Shown here piece by piece: positions 13,201 through 21,559 of a DNA stretch of 64,000 bases (position 1 is the stretch's first letter; every line of letters starts with the position of its first letter). Origin of the DNA: Ancistrus triradiatus. Its lineage: Eukaryota > Chordata > Actinopteri > Siluriformes > Loricariidae. The notes beneath the pieces are model-generated. The model was given only the letters and a program-made list of their open reading frames with translations. It did no database searches and was not told the origin of the DNA. The stretch is from NCBI GenBank assembly GCA_025084515.1, contig JAJAGP010000356.1:393072-457071 (forward strand), in the 5' to 3' direction. The translations under genes and the position numbers were made by a program.

Positions 13201-14074
13201 CTTCAAACTAACTTTTAAACACTAAACAGTCAGGTCAGGGATGCAAGGAATCTGGAGCCTGTCCCAGAATTCACTTGGCTCAGGTACAGGTACCCCCTAG
13301 ACAGGGATGCCCATAAAGTGTTGCTTGCAATGCCATGCCAGAGTGACTCACTATGTAACCTATGGATAGCCAACTGACAGCTGTGGCCAGCAAACCATAC
13401 TGTAAAGCCACGTTTTCTATGGTATTGATTGAATTCAGAACCAAAATGAAAACAGCAACAATAATTTATATACATTTTTGTAGGGGGGCTCCAAGGAAAA
13501 AAGGTTGGGAACCACAGATATAGAGGATTAAGCCCAGCATAACAAGGGTAACAAACACCTTTATATTTTCACACACTGTGACATACAGTGGGGCAAAAAA
13601 GGTATTTAGTCAGCCACAAAGTATTGAGTTGAACTTTTGTTACTGACCAAATACTTCTTTTCCACCATGATTTACAATTCTTTAAAAATCCTACAATGTG
13701 ATTTCCCGGATTTTTTTTCCTCATGTTGTCTCTCATAGTTGAAGTGAACCTATGATGAAAATTACAGACCTCTCTCATCTTTCAGCCACAATCAGTGGCT
13801 GACTAAATACTTTTTTGCCCCACTGTAAGCAAGACCGAAAGATTCTTGACAAAACGCATAATTTTCCCCAATCACGCTCACCTTATGAAACCCCCTGTAG
13901 ATCAGTAAACATGGGATAACACCACAGAAAAGGGAGTAATCATCATACCTTGTTGGCAGCTACAAGGACCTTGTTGAGGAACCGAAGCCACTCGAATATG
14001 AATACTGGCCTCTTGGCTTCGGTGATCTGAGCCAGGGCATCCTCATTGAGCAGCAAACTGTGTGCCAGCTCCAT
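1..14074 (-). CDS. heatr5b: HEATR5B, HEAT repeat-containing protein 5B, N-terminal half (residues 1-897), gene continues past the left edge
   Basis: HEATR5B is a large (about 2,070 residues in human) alpha-solenoid of HEAT repeats. With AP-1 accessory proteins it works in clathrin-coated transport between the trans-Golgi network and endosomes; yeast Laa1 is the relative. Here 17 coding exons on the minus strand join with matching phases and no internal stop: 13949-14074, 12620-12831, 10463-10571, 10204-10353, 9935-10106, 8981-9135, 8597-8846, 5090-5245, 4228-4478, 3515-3626, 3063-3215, 2796-2895, 2607-2716, 848-1011, 519-694, 310-415 and 1-189. The translation follows human HEATR5B, as I remember it, nearly residue for residue. 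Paralogue HEATR5A differs after residue 33; VDVKEKQKKLVEQL in exon 2 is the 5B version. The start is the ATG of MELAHSLLLNED. No membrane segment or signal peptide is seen. The C-terminal half lies outside the window. All long introns are filled with transposons. Confidence 0.95.
310..415 (-). CDS. heatr5b: HEATR5B coding exon 16
   Basis: Residues 799-834, LQMLDHFAECIKQAKG onward. 106 nt, acceptor AG just right of 415 and donor GTACGC left of 310. Phase 2 in, phase 0 out. Confidence 0.93.
519..694 (-). CDS. heatr5b: HEATR5B coding exon 15
   Basis: Residues 741-799, from LQPNSASGSGALEHD to FPHVSFKHR. 176 nt, acceptor CCAG and donor GTGAGC. One of the most conserved stretches, which helps separate 5B from 5A. 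Confidence 0.94.
848..1011 (-). CDS. heatr5b: HEATR5B coding exon 14
   Basis: Residues 686-740: GSFSALLRELVAEFTLTDN through WLQETDHKSIEDQ. 164 nt, acceptor AACAG, donor GTGAAA. Absent from simple long-ORF lists because of its frame context, but it joins exons 13 and 15 exactly. Confidence 0.93.
1171..1213. repeat. (TG)n microsatellite
   Basis: About 20 uninterrupted TG units in heatr5b intron 13. Confidence 0.97.
1320..1990. repeat. minisatellite with a 306-bp higher-order period in heatr5b intron 13
   Basis: The anchor CCCCATGGGCATCACGT recurs near 1440, 1556, 1651, 1747, 1862 and 1957 (last copy with one change). The spacings are 116, 95, 96, 115 and 95, so three subunits form a 306-bp unit present a little over twice. 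Six units carry AGGTCA and three carry the E-box CACGTG. Because 306 is divisible by three, a spurious 227-codon frame stays open. Confidence 0.93.
2115..2273. mobile_element. 159-bp hAT-like MITE with 8-bp target duplication
   Basis: Ends TAGTGATGCGTGATA and (reverse complement) TAGGGATGTTCCGATA. The flanks are identical 8-bp CTTGTAAC at 2107-2114 and 2274-2281. The internal 'bright' AT-rich sequence is non-coding. It sits in heatr5b intron 13. Confidence 0.75.
2607..2716 (-). CDS. heatr5b: HEATR5B coding exon 13 (GC donor)
   Basis: Residues 649-686: VPAVIKVHGAHLKAS, then [20 protein letters not shown]. The acceptor TTTGTAG lies right of 2716. The frame and the protein family place the donor at GAAG|GCAAGT, a GC rather than GT donor. 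Confidence 0.88.
2796..2895 (-). CDS. heatr5b: HEATR5B coding exon 12
   Basis: Residues 616-649: AMRSFVAHCPELLTED through IECAMTMMAH. 100 nt, acceptor CTTAG, donor GTAAGT. The last codon (His) is split with exon 13. Confidence 0.93.
3063..3215 (-). CDS. heatr5b: HEATR5B coding exon 11
   Basis: Residues 565-616: SSLVRYHLPKMLLLWRNVF through WQVTLEGRAGALC. 153 nt, acceptor ATCAG, donor GTAATT. A GTGTGG just inside the exon could look like a donor, but only the GTAATT site keeps frame with exon 12. Confidence 0.93.
3226..3425 (-). mobile_element. tRNA-headed SINE
   Basis: On the minus strand it runs from a tRNA-like head (GGTAGCCTAGCGGTTAAGG, box B GGTTCAAATCCC) to a tail resembling CTGGATAAGGGCGTCTGC and GCTGTAAATGTA. 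Other copies lie at 13045, 15407, 22575, 46798, 52118 and 61165. It occupies most of heatr5b intron 10. Confidence 0.8.
3515..3626 (-). CDS. heatr5b: HEATR5B coding exon 10
   Basis: Residues 528-565: MVVSIAEDLLRSAAQNS through GWLLLGALMTLG. 112 nt, acceptor TTAG, donor GTGAAG. Confidence 0.93.
3690..4050. mobile_element. degraded copy of the pogo-like element at 5346
   Basis: Shares GCCTCTACCTGCACCTTCC, a GAAGCTACA block and an ATAAGAAATAATG..CATAGAGCTCC block with the 5346-5867 element. Terminal repeats are not visible, so the limits are approximate. Confidence 0.5.
4228..4478 (-). CDS. heatr5b: HEATR5B coding exon 9
   Basis: Residues 444-527: GLLETVMSVLLHPSMAARL through CPLGIPHSKGK. 251 nt, acceptor TTCAG, donor GTGTGT. 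Typical HEAT-repeat helices with an invariant-looking AAWCLRCVAVALP. Confidence 0.95.
4752..4915 (+). repeat. common teleost interspersed repeat (TTCTTATCCGCTT family), partial
   Basis: Starts TTTTCTTATCCGCTTAACCC and includes CAATTAACCTAACATGCATG. Related copies at 41175, 45185, 49913 and 54050. The family name is not known to me. It lies in heatr5b intron 8; AT-rich sequence at 4560-4750 beside it shows nothing recognisable. Confidence 0.6.
5090..5245 (-). CDS. heatr5b: HEATR5B coding exon 8
   Basis: Residues 392-444: AVVSDSSGENKGGAADVS, then QHVMVCALKELGSLVQ. 156 nt, acceptor TACAG, donor GTATAT. Confidence 0.94.
5346..5867. mobile_element. pogo/Tc1-superfamily MITE with TA target duplication
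   Basis: Inverted ends CAGTCAAACCCCGATAC and (reverse complement) CAGTCAAACCTCGTTAT, flanked by TA on both sides. 522 bp with no transposase frame. Sits in heatr5b intron 7. Confidence 0.75.
6060..7579 (+). mobile_element. Tc1-like transposon, nearly full length, defective transposase
   Basis: Belongs to the family with ends CAGTGGGGCAAAAAAG; the first 30 or so bases of the left end are missing, the right end GCCCCACTG is followed by TA. A degenerate transposase of the IS630/Tc1 DDE type is readable from about 6367 to 7364: helix-turn-helix region, HENGEKNPRTTRRDLMNDLQ, EDWENIMWSDEFKIEL, a GGGN-like block and a C-terminal IPATVCANLVKTYRKRL. The frame breaks several times (about 6536, 6950, 7089, 7220), so no functional protein is expected. 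Lies inside heatr5b intron 7. Confidence 0.9.
7583..8596. other. heatr5b intron 7 remainder, nothing recognised
   Basis: AT-rich intron sequence between the Tc1 copy and exon 7. No open frame, terminal repeat or tandem repeat stands out. The longer alternative form of exon 7 would take 8549-8596. Confidence 0.6.
8597..8846 (-). CDS. heatr5b: HEATR5B coding exon 7 (possible longer form to 8549)
   Basis: Residues 309-392: AYVVFVTVLGGQWLERN through CQAISKQMRAV. Acceptor TTCAG. The family-consistent donor is GTGG|GTAAGG at 8596. A second donor, GTAAGT at 8548, lies 48 nt downstream; it is in the same phase and would add 16 residues (GKEQNGGEISRFKALQ). Confidence 0.94.
8981..9135 (-). CDS. heatr5b: HEATR5B coding exon 6
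   Basis: Residues 257-308: VMRQNVKRATLEEVLELM through EVRVGVTE. 155 nt, acceptor CTCAG, donor GTGAGC. Confidence 0.94.
9176..9855 (+). mobile_element. internally deleted Tc1-like element (MITE-like), TA flanked
   Basis: Left end AGTGGGGCAAAAAAGTATTT, right end TTTTGCCCCACTG, TA on both sides. It reads through the start of the transposase (ATGGCCAAGACCAAAGAGCT) and then jumps directly to the last codons, losing about 850 bp. It fills heatr5b intron 5. Confidence 0.88.
9935..10106 (-). CDS. heatr5b: HEATR5B coding exon 5
   Basis: Residues 200-257: CLLELQNEAVFMWTAELE through VMATALMPKQAA. 172 nt, acceptor TTAG, donor GTAATC. The intron that follows (799 nt) is about 85% transposon. Confidence 0.94.
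10204..10353 (-). CDS. heatr5b: HEATR5B coding exon 4
   Basis: Residues 150-199: SQGRGEILLSLQKVLCGL through DRSMAVRCAVAK. 150 nt, acceptor GGCAG, donor GTCAGA (a weaker GT site). Confidence 0.93.
10463..10571 (-). CDS. heatr5b: HEATR5B coding exon 3
   Basis: Residues 113-149: AAVACVGAFYERMGRMLG through NNLLKALKSAE. 109 nt, acceptor GGCAG, donor GTAAAT. Confidence 0.94.
11364..12043. mobile_element. non-autonomous hAT transposon with perfect 8-bp target duplication
   Basis: Ends CAGTGTTGTGC and its inverse GCACAACACTG. The 8 bp CCCCCCTC occurs immediately outside both ends (11356-11363 and 12044-12051). Both arms are filled with GTTCA/TGAAC motifs, including palindromic GAACTAGTTC twice. 680 bp with no transposase. 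Lies in heatr5b intron 2. Confidence 0.88.
12160..12260. repeat. possible hAT-type terminal fragment
   Basis: CTAGGGGTGGGTACTGG followed by ATACGATACGAT-like sequence resembles the ends of fish hAT MITEs. No matching right end was found. Confidence 0.3.
12620..12831 (-). CDS. heatr5b: HEATR5B coding exon 2
   Basis: Residues 43-113: VDVKEKQKKLVEQLTGLI through DDTPAYLPTKL. 212 nt, acceptor GCCAG, donor GTGAGT. This exon distinguishes HEATR5B from HEATR5A. Confidence 0.95.
13045..13165 (-). mobile_element. diverged tRNA-headed SINE fragment
   Basis: Contains GAGGGTTAAGGGCCTTGCTC and a TTGAACCCACAGCC block matching, in reverse, the SINE at 3226. Ends are decayed. In heatr5b intron 1. Confidence 0.55.
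13586..13825. mobile_element. 240-bp Tc1-family deletion derivative (MITE), TA flanked
   Basis: CAGTGGGGCAAAAAAGGTAT at the left, TTTTTTGCCCCACTG at the right, TA on each side. Internal sequence is only the terminal parts of the Tc1 family joined together. Confidence 0.88.
13949..14074 (-). CDS. heatr5b: HEATR5B coding exon 1 with start codon
   Basis: Residues 1-42, MELAHSLLLNEDALAQITEA then KRPVFIFEWLRFL. 126 nt, phase 0, donor AAG|GTATGA. The ATG context GCCAATGG is acceptable. A possible acceptor (GAGCAG) ends at 14105, so a short 5' untranslated part may be attached. Confidence 0.95.
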
Positions 14075-14855
14075 TGGCGGGCACAAAGGGGCAGTCAGGT
14101 GTTTCTGCTCAAGTCAGAACTCCAACACCAAACTGATCTAGTGCACTAAAAAGGATTGAGTATGTACATGAAGAATGGCTGTCAGTATGAGGAGAGACTT
14201 GCATTGTGTATAGCAGGTGGAAAAAACATGACAATTTTATCTAGACACATTTTGGACTTGTTTTTCAGGAATAGTCTATTGTGTTGAAAATAACCAGATG
14301 AGTATTTGTAAGTGAGGCTGTATATAACGCTCGCACACTATTTTACAAACTGTCTGATGTCCGCGAAGGGCGTACGCTCCGTCATTTACGAGGCCGAATT
14401 CCAAACGGGTGCCTTATCCATAACTAGTGCACTACATAGCGCGCACATGCCGTTCATTCATAGCCTATGAAGTGCACTTACGTAGGGTTTTAGGAGCTGT
14501 TTGGATTCGGCCGAGGAGTTAATAGCTGCCTGTTTTAATATGAATGTTAAATGTTTGTCTGTACGAGCTACCTGACGAATTACATAATGAACAGATATCT
14601 AAAGACGAAACAAAATGTTAAAAAGAACCGTTGCTCTGAATGAGCAGAAGTGTAACCTAGGTAACAGTACTTAGCCGGTTAGCCTAGCTACGTACTGACA
14701 GGAATGAACTGCTAGCGTAGCTGCCTTGCTAATGCAAAACCTACCGAAATATCAGATGAAATAGCATCATACCTCATTTGAATCGTTAATACTTACGAAC
14801 TACTACTTATATATTGTTTTACATAAACGGCTATAGCTGACAAGTGTCATCTTAC

Positions 14856-14910
14856 CCTGATGTTACTCCCCTAGCCTCGTCAGAGCCTTTCACAGCATTG
14901 GTACGTCAGT
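14856..14910 (-). other. heatr5b: candidate non-coding first exon and promoter of heatr5b
   Basis: Reading the minus strand, ACATCAGG|GTAAGATG at 14856 is a good splice donor about 780 nt upstream of the coding start, with no other exon-like sequence in between. The right limit is a guess. No TATA box is seen. The assignment rests only on the donor and position. Confidence 0.3.
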
Positions 14911-14929
14911 ATATTTTGAACAGGACCGT

Positions 14930-15330
14930 TCGATTCCACAGTGTATGGAGTCGACTCCGAGTATTGGGAGTCGATGAAGTCGATTCCAAAGGTTGATTTC
15001 ATTCAAGCGTTTCAAAGGCATGTTCGAGTATTCATAGAGTCGACTCCAATTTAAGGTGTTGAAATCAACAGAGGACGATTCTACGAATCAACTCCTCTCA
15101 ATAAATGGAATTGTTCTATTCTTTATTGAGTCGAGTCCAATTAAAATGATTGACAATGTTTTATTTTTTATTTATTTATTTATTTTTTATCATTTAATGA
15201 AATGTTAAGGGGATCAAATTAAGAGTCGACTCAATACAACAGCTTAAATGGACTGTTTGATTCTTTACGAAATCGACACAATTTCCCAGTTTAGCGAGTC
15301 GATTCCGGGAGTTGATTCTTCAAAATATAA
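14930..15330. repeat. repeat rich in palindromic GAGTCGACTC motifs
   Basis: GAGTCGACTC or close variants recur at about 14949, 14971, 15040, 15128, 15214 and 15297 in both orientations. It lies next to the presumed heatr5b first exon. No family could be named; probably an old MITE. Confidence 0.55.
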
Positions 15331-15406
15331 ATTGCTCACCTTTTATTTTTAAAGCCATAAAGCTTTAATTCTACAGCACTGTCTAGCATTTTTGTTTTCT
15401 TTCAGA

Positions 15407-15575
15407 GAACATTTACATTTATGTCATTTAGCAGAGTTACAATTAACAATCCAAGCAATTGTGTGTTAAGAGTCTTGCTCAATGACCCAACAGTGGTAGT
15501 TTGGCAGAGGGGGGATTTGAACCCTGGACTTTCTGGTCCATAGTCCAGTTCCTTAACTGCTGAGCCACCACCTTC
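15407..15575 (-). mobile_element. tRNA-headed SINE
   Basis: Minus-strand copy with GGACTATGGACCAGAAAGTCC, GGTTCAAATCCCCCCTC-type box B and a shortened tail. Confidence 0.75.
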
Positions 15576-16730
15576 CCTGAGAACACAGAACACAGACGTG
15601 CAGTCCATCACAGCTGTAAAGCATTTTATTACAGGAGATCTTGGAGGAGTGAAGCGTAAGCCAGTTATTTCCATTTCAAAATATTATTTCAAAATGGAAA
15701 TTTCAAAATGGGAATAACCACCCAGTACAAGAAATTAATTCGTTAATCCTGCGGTTTCCATATAATATAAATTAATATAAATCAAGGGCGCAGGAGGTCT
15801 GGCATCTGGCAGTACGGTGCACAGTTCAAGAACTAATCCTGGAGAGGGCACTAGTCCATCACAGGGCAAACACATACTCACACTGGGGAACTGTAGAGGT
15901 GCCAGTTGACTGAACTCATGTCTTTGGAATGTGGGAGGAATCTGGAGTACCCAGTGTAAAGCAACACACGCACTGGGGGAATTTCACAAAACAGGATTTC
16001 TCAGTTAGCCAGATAACATGAGCTCAGAGGCGAGGATTGCCTTGCTGTCTGCCATTTCCTTCTTGGACAAACTTGACTTTGGGCTTAAGTTACCTTAAAC
16101 TGAAAAATCATACTTTGTGGAAACCCCCCAGGCCATGAATCGAACCTGAGTCTCTGGAGCTCTGAGGCACCAATGTGCTGCCTGAGGACCTCAACTGCAA
16201 CGCTCAACTTTGAACACAGATTCCATTCCCTGTATATTGTACTGTAATGCGTTTTGTGTAAAGTCTCCTCTAATTATAACTTGACATATTGTATTTATCC
16301 AGCAGGTGGAGACAACATGAAGTAAGTACTACACAGTCATATGCAAATATTCTGGCACCCGGGGTGAAATGGCATGTTCTGATTTTCTAAATGAGAACTT
16401 TAACACATCCTCTGCAGTTACACATAACACATTTATGCAAATTGTAATGCACCACTTAACAAAAACAAGAGTAGGATGGTACTTGAAAAAAGAACTGAAA
16501 AGGCTCCCAAGCGCAAAAAAAAATCTTTTGAATCATTCCCATCGAGGACACAAGAACATAATGTCTCTTCTTATTGGTCTCTTCGAACTGTCCCAAATCG
16601 CTCATTTCTTACTCTATTATATTCAATATTTATGCTACTATTTTATATGCTATAGTTTTTTTAATTTTCTATTTTATAATACTCCATATTACATATTTTT
16701 TACTTTATTATTTCATCTTAACATACATAC
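15575..16730. other. intergenic sequence with old repeat remnants
   Basis: 15830-15975 and 16120-16205 look like pieces of the TTCTTATCCGCTT repeat family (CATCACAGGGCAAACAC; TCTGGAGCTCTGAGGC). 16320-16560 resembles the start of another fish repeat. A CA run lies at 16728-16756. No gene is seen. Confidence 0.5.
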
Positions 16731-16756
16731 ACACACACACACACACATACACACAT

Positions 16757-17158
16757 AAATCCAGGAAATCACATTGTAGGATTTTTAAAGAGCTTAATTA
16801 TAAATTATGGTGGAAAATAAGTATTTGGTCAATAACAAAAGTTCAACTCAATACTTTGTGACATAACCTTTGCTGGCAATGACAGAGGTCACACGTTTCC
16901 TGTAAGTCTTCACCAGGTTGGCACACACTGTAGCTGGTTTTTTGGCCCATTCCTCCATGCAGATCTCCTCTAGAGCAGTGATGTTTTGGGGAAACACGGA
17001 TTTCACAAATTTTCTATGTGATTTCGTAGATTTTTTTTTCTCATGTTGTCTCTCATAGTTGAAGTGTACCTATGATGAAAATTACAGACCTCTCTCATCT
17101 TTCTAAGTAAAAGAACTTGCACAATCAGTGGCTGGCTAAATACTTTTTTGCCCCACTG
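16757..17158 (-). mobile_element. Tc1-like fragment, 5' end replaced by CA repeat
   Basis: Runs from ATCCAGGAAATCACATTG through the end of the transposase region (minus strand) to TTTTTTGCCCCACTG. The central transposase is deleted. A second, isolated end (CAGTGGGGCAAAAAAGTATA) follows directly at 17163-17182. Confidence 0.85.
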
Positions 17159-17267
17159 CATACAGTGGGGCAAAAAAGTATATATACGTATATTATTATA
17201 TTGTAATTTTAAGTAGAGTCTTTTATTTACATATATTCTTTACCACTTACATTAAAGAACATGGCTA

Positions 17268-17455
17268 CCCAAGAAGGTTGGGTCCCTATTTGAGTCTTGG
17301 TCCTCCTAAGGTTTCTTCCCTGTAACATTTGGGGAGTTTTTCCTTGCCAGTGTTGCCTTAGGCTTGCTCAACTCGTGCTTTGAGCCAATATATTTGTAAA
17401 GCTGCTTTGAGACAATTCTGTTGTAAAACAGGACCACATAAATAAATTTGACTTT
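17268..17455 (+). repeat. interspersed repeat (GTTGGGTCCC...TGACTTG family)
   Basis: Begins near GGTTGGGTCCCTATTTGAG and ends in a CTTTGAGACAATTCTG and TTTGACTT tail. Copies at 19451 (with clean edges), 23040 and, inverted, 32165. A short end fragment lies at 17895-17960. Confidence 0.7.
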
Positions 17456-17459
17456 TGTA

Positions 17460-18536
17460 CATTTTTTGTCCATTTTTTATCCAACATGTTTCAGAATTTC
17501 ATTACAGTTTGCAGAGTTTAAGCTGTTTTCATTTAGAAAATAAACAAAACATATCTCCCATCAAAAGCGTGCTAACACCTGTGCCCTTGTGGTTTCCAAA
17601 GTGCCTCCAGGCAGGAAAGCATAATGTTAAAACTTTAAATAACAAACAAAACAATAAACACCAGTGTAGCTCTGTGGTAGAGCGCTGGTTCAATGTGCTG
17701 CCTGTCTGTTTGTGTTCCACATTGCCAGCGGCCCTCACAGTTCCTTGCTTGTATGCACGTCACATATGTTAGAATCTCTTCTAATGCTAATACGGTAGAA
17801 TTTCTGAGTCATTAGAATCCACATTCATACATGTTCATAATGTTTAGTGCTAACACTAGCCAGGTAGCTAGTTGGAATTGACCTTAGATATTAGAAGATG
17901 ATCTAAAATTGTAAAGCTGCTTTGAGATAATGCTCCACATAAATTAATCTAACTTGACTTACATGATTAAGCCTGTCTAACTGCTAATCCTAGAGGTTCA
18001 CATACTTCTGCCACTCACTAATATGTAATATTGGATCATTTTCCTCAATCAATAAATGACAAAGTATAATATTTTTGACTCATTTGTTTAACTGGGTTCT
18101 CTTTATCTACTTTTAGGACTTGTGTGAAAATGGGATGATGTTTTAGGTCATATTTATGCAGAAATGTAGAAGATTCTAAAGGGTTCACAAACTTTCATGC
18201 ACCACTATAGGTAATTTGTTTGTGTGAAAAATATTTAGGCTTGCTGCTACTGATAAAACTGTAATGAAAAAAGTACCATGAGAGGCTGAAATTACATTCT
18301 GCTGCAACAGAGGACATGCAAGAGCCCAAGTACTGATGACGCTTCCATCATTAAATGAGTGAATACATGAACTGTGTTGACAACTAAGGGCCGTCGCAGA
18401 AACAGATGCGAGTCAGAGCCATTCAAAAATGAACGGGTTCTTCCTTGGTTTATCTTTCATCAAGTGATAATGAAAATCGGGACTTAGATCCTATACACAG
18501 ACCGCACCAACAACAACATAAGTTGTGACTCAAATA
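17460..18536. other. intergenic, no gene recognised
   Basis: AT-rich. 17960-18220 ends in TCATGCACCACTATA, similar in style to MITE ends, but no matching partner was found. Nothing coding is visible. Confidence 0.5.
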
Positions 18537-20052
18537 CAGTGGGGCAAAAAAGTATTTAGTCAGCCACTGATTGTGCAAGTTCTCCTACTTAGAAAGATGA
18601 GAAAGGTCTGTAATTTTCATCATAGGTACACTTCAACTATGAGAGACAAAATGAGAAAAAAAATCCAGGAAATCACATTGTAGGATTTTTAAAGAATTTA
18701 ATTGTAAATCATGGTGAAAATAAGTATTTGGCCAATAACAAAAGTTCAACTCAATACTTTGTAACATAACCTTTGTTGGCAATGACAGAGGCCAAACGTT
18801 TCCTGTAAGTCTTCAGCAGGTTGGCACACACTGTAGCTGGTATTTTGGCCCATTCCTCCATGCAGATCTCCTCTAGAGCAGTGATGTTTTGGGGGAACAT
18901 GGACTTTCAACTCCCTCCACAAATTTTCTATGGGGTTGAGGTCTGGAGACTTGCTAGACCACTCCAGGACCTTGAAATGCTTTTTACGGAGCCACTCTTT
19001 CATTGCCCAAGTGTTGTGCAACTCGGCATTCTTCTTCCTCCAAACACAACGAGTTGAGTTTTTACAAAAAAGTTCTATTTTGGTTTCATCTGACCACATG
19101 ATATTCTCCCAATCCTCTTCTGGATCAACCATATGCTCTCTGGCAAACTTCAGATGGGCCTGGACATGTCCTGTCTTAAGCAGGGGGGCACGCCTGGCAC
19201 TGCAGGATCTGAGTCCCTCTCGGTGTAGTGTGTTACTGATGGTAGCCTTGTTACTTTGGTCCCAGCTTGGTCATTCATCAGGCCCCCCCGTGTAGGTCTG
19301 GGATTTCTGCTCATCTTTCTCATGATCATTTTTGACCCCATGGAATGAGATCTTGTGTGGAGCCCCAGATCGAGGAAGATTATCAATGGTCTTGCATGTT
19401 TTCCATTTTCCAAATTGCTCCCACAGTTGATTTATTCACACCAACCTGCTCAAGGAGCCCAAGGAGGTTGGGTCCCTTTTTGAGTCTTGGTCCTCCCAAG
19501 GTTTCTTCCTCATAACACTTAGGGAGTTTTTAGTTGCCACTGTCGCCCTAGGTTTGCTCAATTTGGGATTGGACGTAGATATTAGGAGATAATCTAAACT
19601 TGTAAAGCTGCTTTGAGACAATGCTCCATTGTTAAAAGCGCTATATAAATAGATCTGACTTGACTTGACTTGCCTATTGTAGATTCACTCTTCCCAGCCT
19701 GCTGCAGGTCTACAATTTTCTTCCTGTTGTCCTTCGACAGCTCTTTGGTCTTGGCCATGGTTGAGTTTGGAGTCTGACTTTATAAGGCTGTGGACAGGTG
19801 TCTTTTATACAGATAACGAGGTCAAACAGCTGCCATTAATACAGAAATCTTGCTTGTTTGTGGGTGACCAAATACTTATTTTCTACCATGATTTACAATT
19901 AAATTCTTTAAAAATCCTACAATGTGATTTCCTGGATTTTCTTTTCTCATTTTGTCTCTCATAGATGAAATGTACTTTTGATCTTTTGATCTTTCTAAGT
20001 CGGAGAACTTGCACAATCAGTGGCTGACTAAATACTTTTTTTTGCCCCACTG
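18537..20052 (-). mobile_element. Tc1-like transposon, full length, interrupted by another repeat
   Basis: Both ends are present (CAGTGGGGCAAAAAAGTATT at 18537; TTTGCCCCACTG to 20052), each flanked by TA. The transposase lies on the minus strand; EDWENIMWSDETKIELF is clear at about 19100, and the start codon region (ATGGCCAAGACCAAAGAGCT) at about 19757. It is broken by frameshifts and by a 220-bp insertion at 19451-19670. Confidence 0.9.
19451..19670 (+). mobile_element. 220-bp repeat inserted into the Tc1 copy
   Basis: The Tc1 text stops after ACCAACCTGCT and resumes at TGCCTATTGTAG; the interval matches the repeat at 17268 and ends in a TGACT-type tandem tail (about three units). This defines one full copy of that family and shows it moved after the Tc1. 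Confidence 0.85.
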
Positions 20053-20055
20053 TAT

Positions 20056-20940
20056 GCTGTGCGATATGTGATATAAAATCAGAAAAAACACTGCCTATTC
20101 AAACTTAGTTATTGAGAATTTAATCATTTAATCCCATTGAGGTTCATATATGTGAAATCTGGCTCTGTCTGTCCAGTGCCTCACCCACTCTTGACCTCAC
20201 TGCATGTCACTGCTAGCTTGGTAGTTAAAAGGAGCTAACCTGGTTTGGTTTTAAGGTATTTAGATCGTATTCATATATGATCTTTTACTACCCAAGCTAA
20301 AGTGAGTTAAACAGATAAGTAAACTTGCATGAGTGGACAGTTTTATGTATTTTTAAGATCATAAAGTTCTAAATGACCATCAGTAGCATGTATAGGTGTG
20401 TGTGGATGGAGCTTAGTGTCAAGGTTCAGTCCTGTTTATCAGTATGAAGTCCAAACGACCCCAGAAGGTTAGAAAGTTCACACATTTTTAGCTCGTGATG
20501 CCATTTGGCTGGTCCTCATAAGGAAACACAAAATTGCGACGTTCCACTGAATAAACAAAAGAGCCAAAAGACTCGCTTTAGGGTACTGAGGCAAAAGTTA
20601 GGGTGAGGTGTAGATGCAGCATTAATTATCTACATTAACACTGTATTGTTTTTATTAATGTCAGAACATAATGTCAATGGAAAGTCTCTACAAGGTAGAC
20701 GTGTGTCTGCTTGTGTCTTGACAGGTCTTGATTTTCTCATTAATCTTTCCTACCTCCCTTACTGAAGGAAACAGAGTAGTCATTATTAATCATTATGGAT
20801 CCTGCTGGCTATCTGGTAGGCAAGACAGAGATTGAGAAACCGCATCCTGCCTACCTGAGATCCAGTCCACGAGCCTGACTCACCTGTGTGTGTGATTCAT
20901 GATATACATGTGCGTTTTCCCTATGACTTCAAGCAACACA
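20056..20940. other. intergenic, nothing recognised
   Basis: Unique-looking AT-rich sequence with no frame over 70 codons and no terminal repeat. It lies directly upstream of the candidate ltb4r2 first exon, so it may hold regulatory DNA, but I cannot name sites. Confidence 0.5.
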
Positions 20941-20949
20941 GCACACCAC

Positions 20950-21269
20950 AACAGATTAGATGAGTGATAAAGTGAGATAAGTGGAAAGCAGCAGGGAAAG
21001 GGGGTGGAGGAAGACAGTGAAACTCCACCTCTGTTGCCCCATAGCAATCGGTACCAGGTCTGACAGCTCAACTAGAGCTGAGATCGTAAAAGAGAATGAA
21101 GCAGGAAACGCAGAGCAGGAGTCTGTCCGGGAAGTAAGGAACTATCAGATACTACAAAGGACTAAACATTACACCCAGGCAGAGGAGGACAGATAAGTCT
21201 ATCCTGTAGTTATCAGATTGGGGTGTCTTCTGTCTCTTTCTCCTATCATCCAGCACTCCGTCCGGACAG
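20950..21269 (+). other. ltb4r2: candidate non-coding first exon region of the ltb4r2-like gene
   Basis: A purine-rich non-repetitive stretch ends in TCCGGACAG|GTAAGAAC, a strong splice donor at 21269. An Ets/PU.1-type core GAGGAAG sits at 21007-21013 and a Runx-type ACCACA at about 20945. The coding exon at 29698 is preceded by an acceptor, so an upstream exon is required. This is the best candidate seen, by inference only. Confidence 0.35.
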
Positions 21270-21559
21270 GTAAGAACTGCACACTGGTATGTTTGGCATG
21301 TCTGTGAATGGGAAAATCATTTGTACTTCTATTGAAACGAAAAGCTGAACAGGACACATGACTCATACTTGTGATCAGGTTAGTGATTTACATCACAATT
21401 ACTCTGTGCAGTGCATGCCTGCTCTGCACTGAGGATTGACACAATCATACGCAGTAGGAATTGCAATGAATGCCTCTTTACAACCGGCCATTAAAAATGA
21501 AAGCAAGAAGAGATATACAGTCCTGTCCAAAAGCCTTAGGCTTTCTACATTTTTCAGTT

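Noticed and set aside
17655..17700. tRNA-like text (GTAGCTCTGTGGTAGAGCGC)
   Set aside because: It resembles a tRNA A-box region, but no acceptor stem pairing, anticodon arm or B box in register follows.
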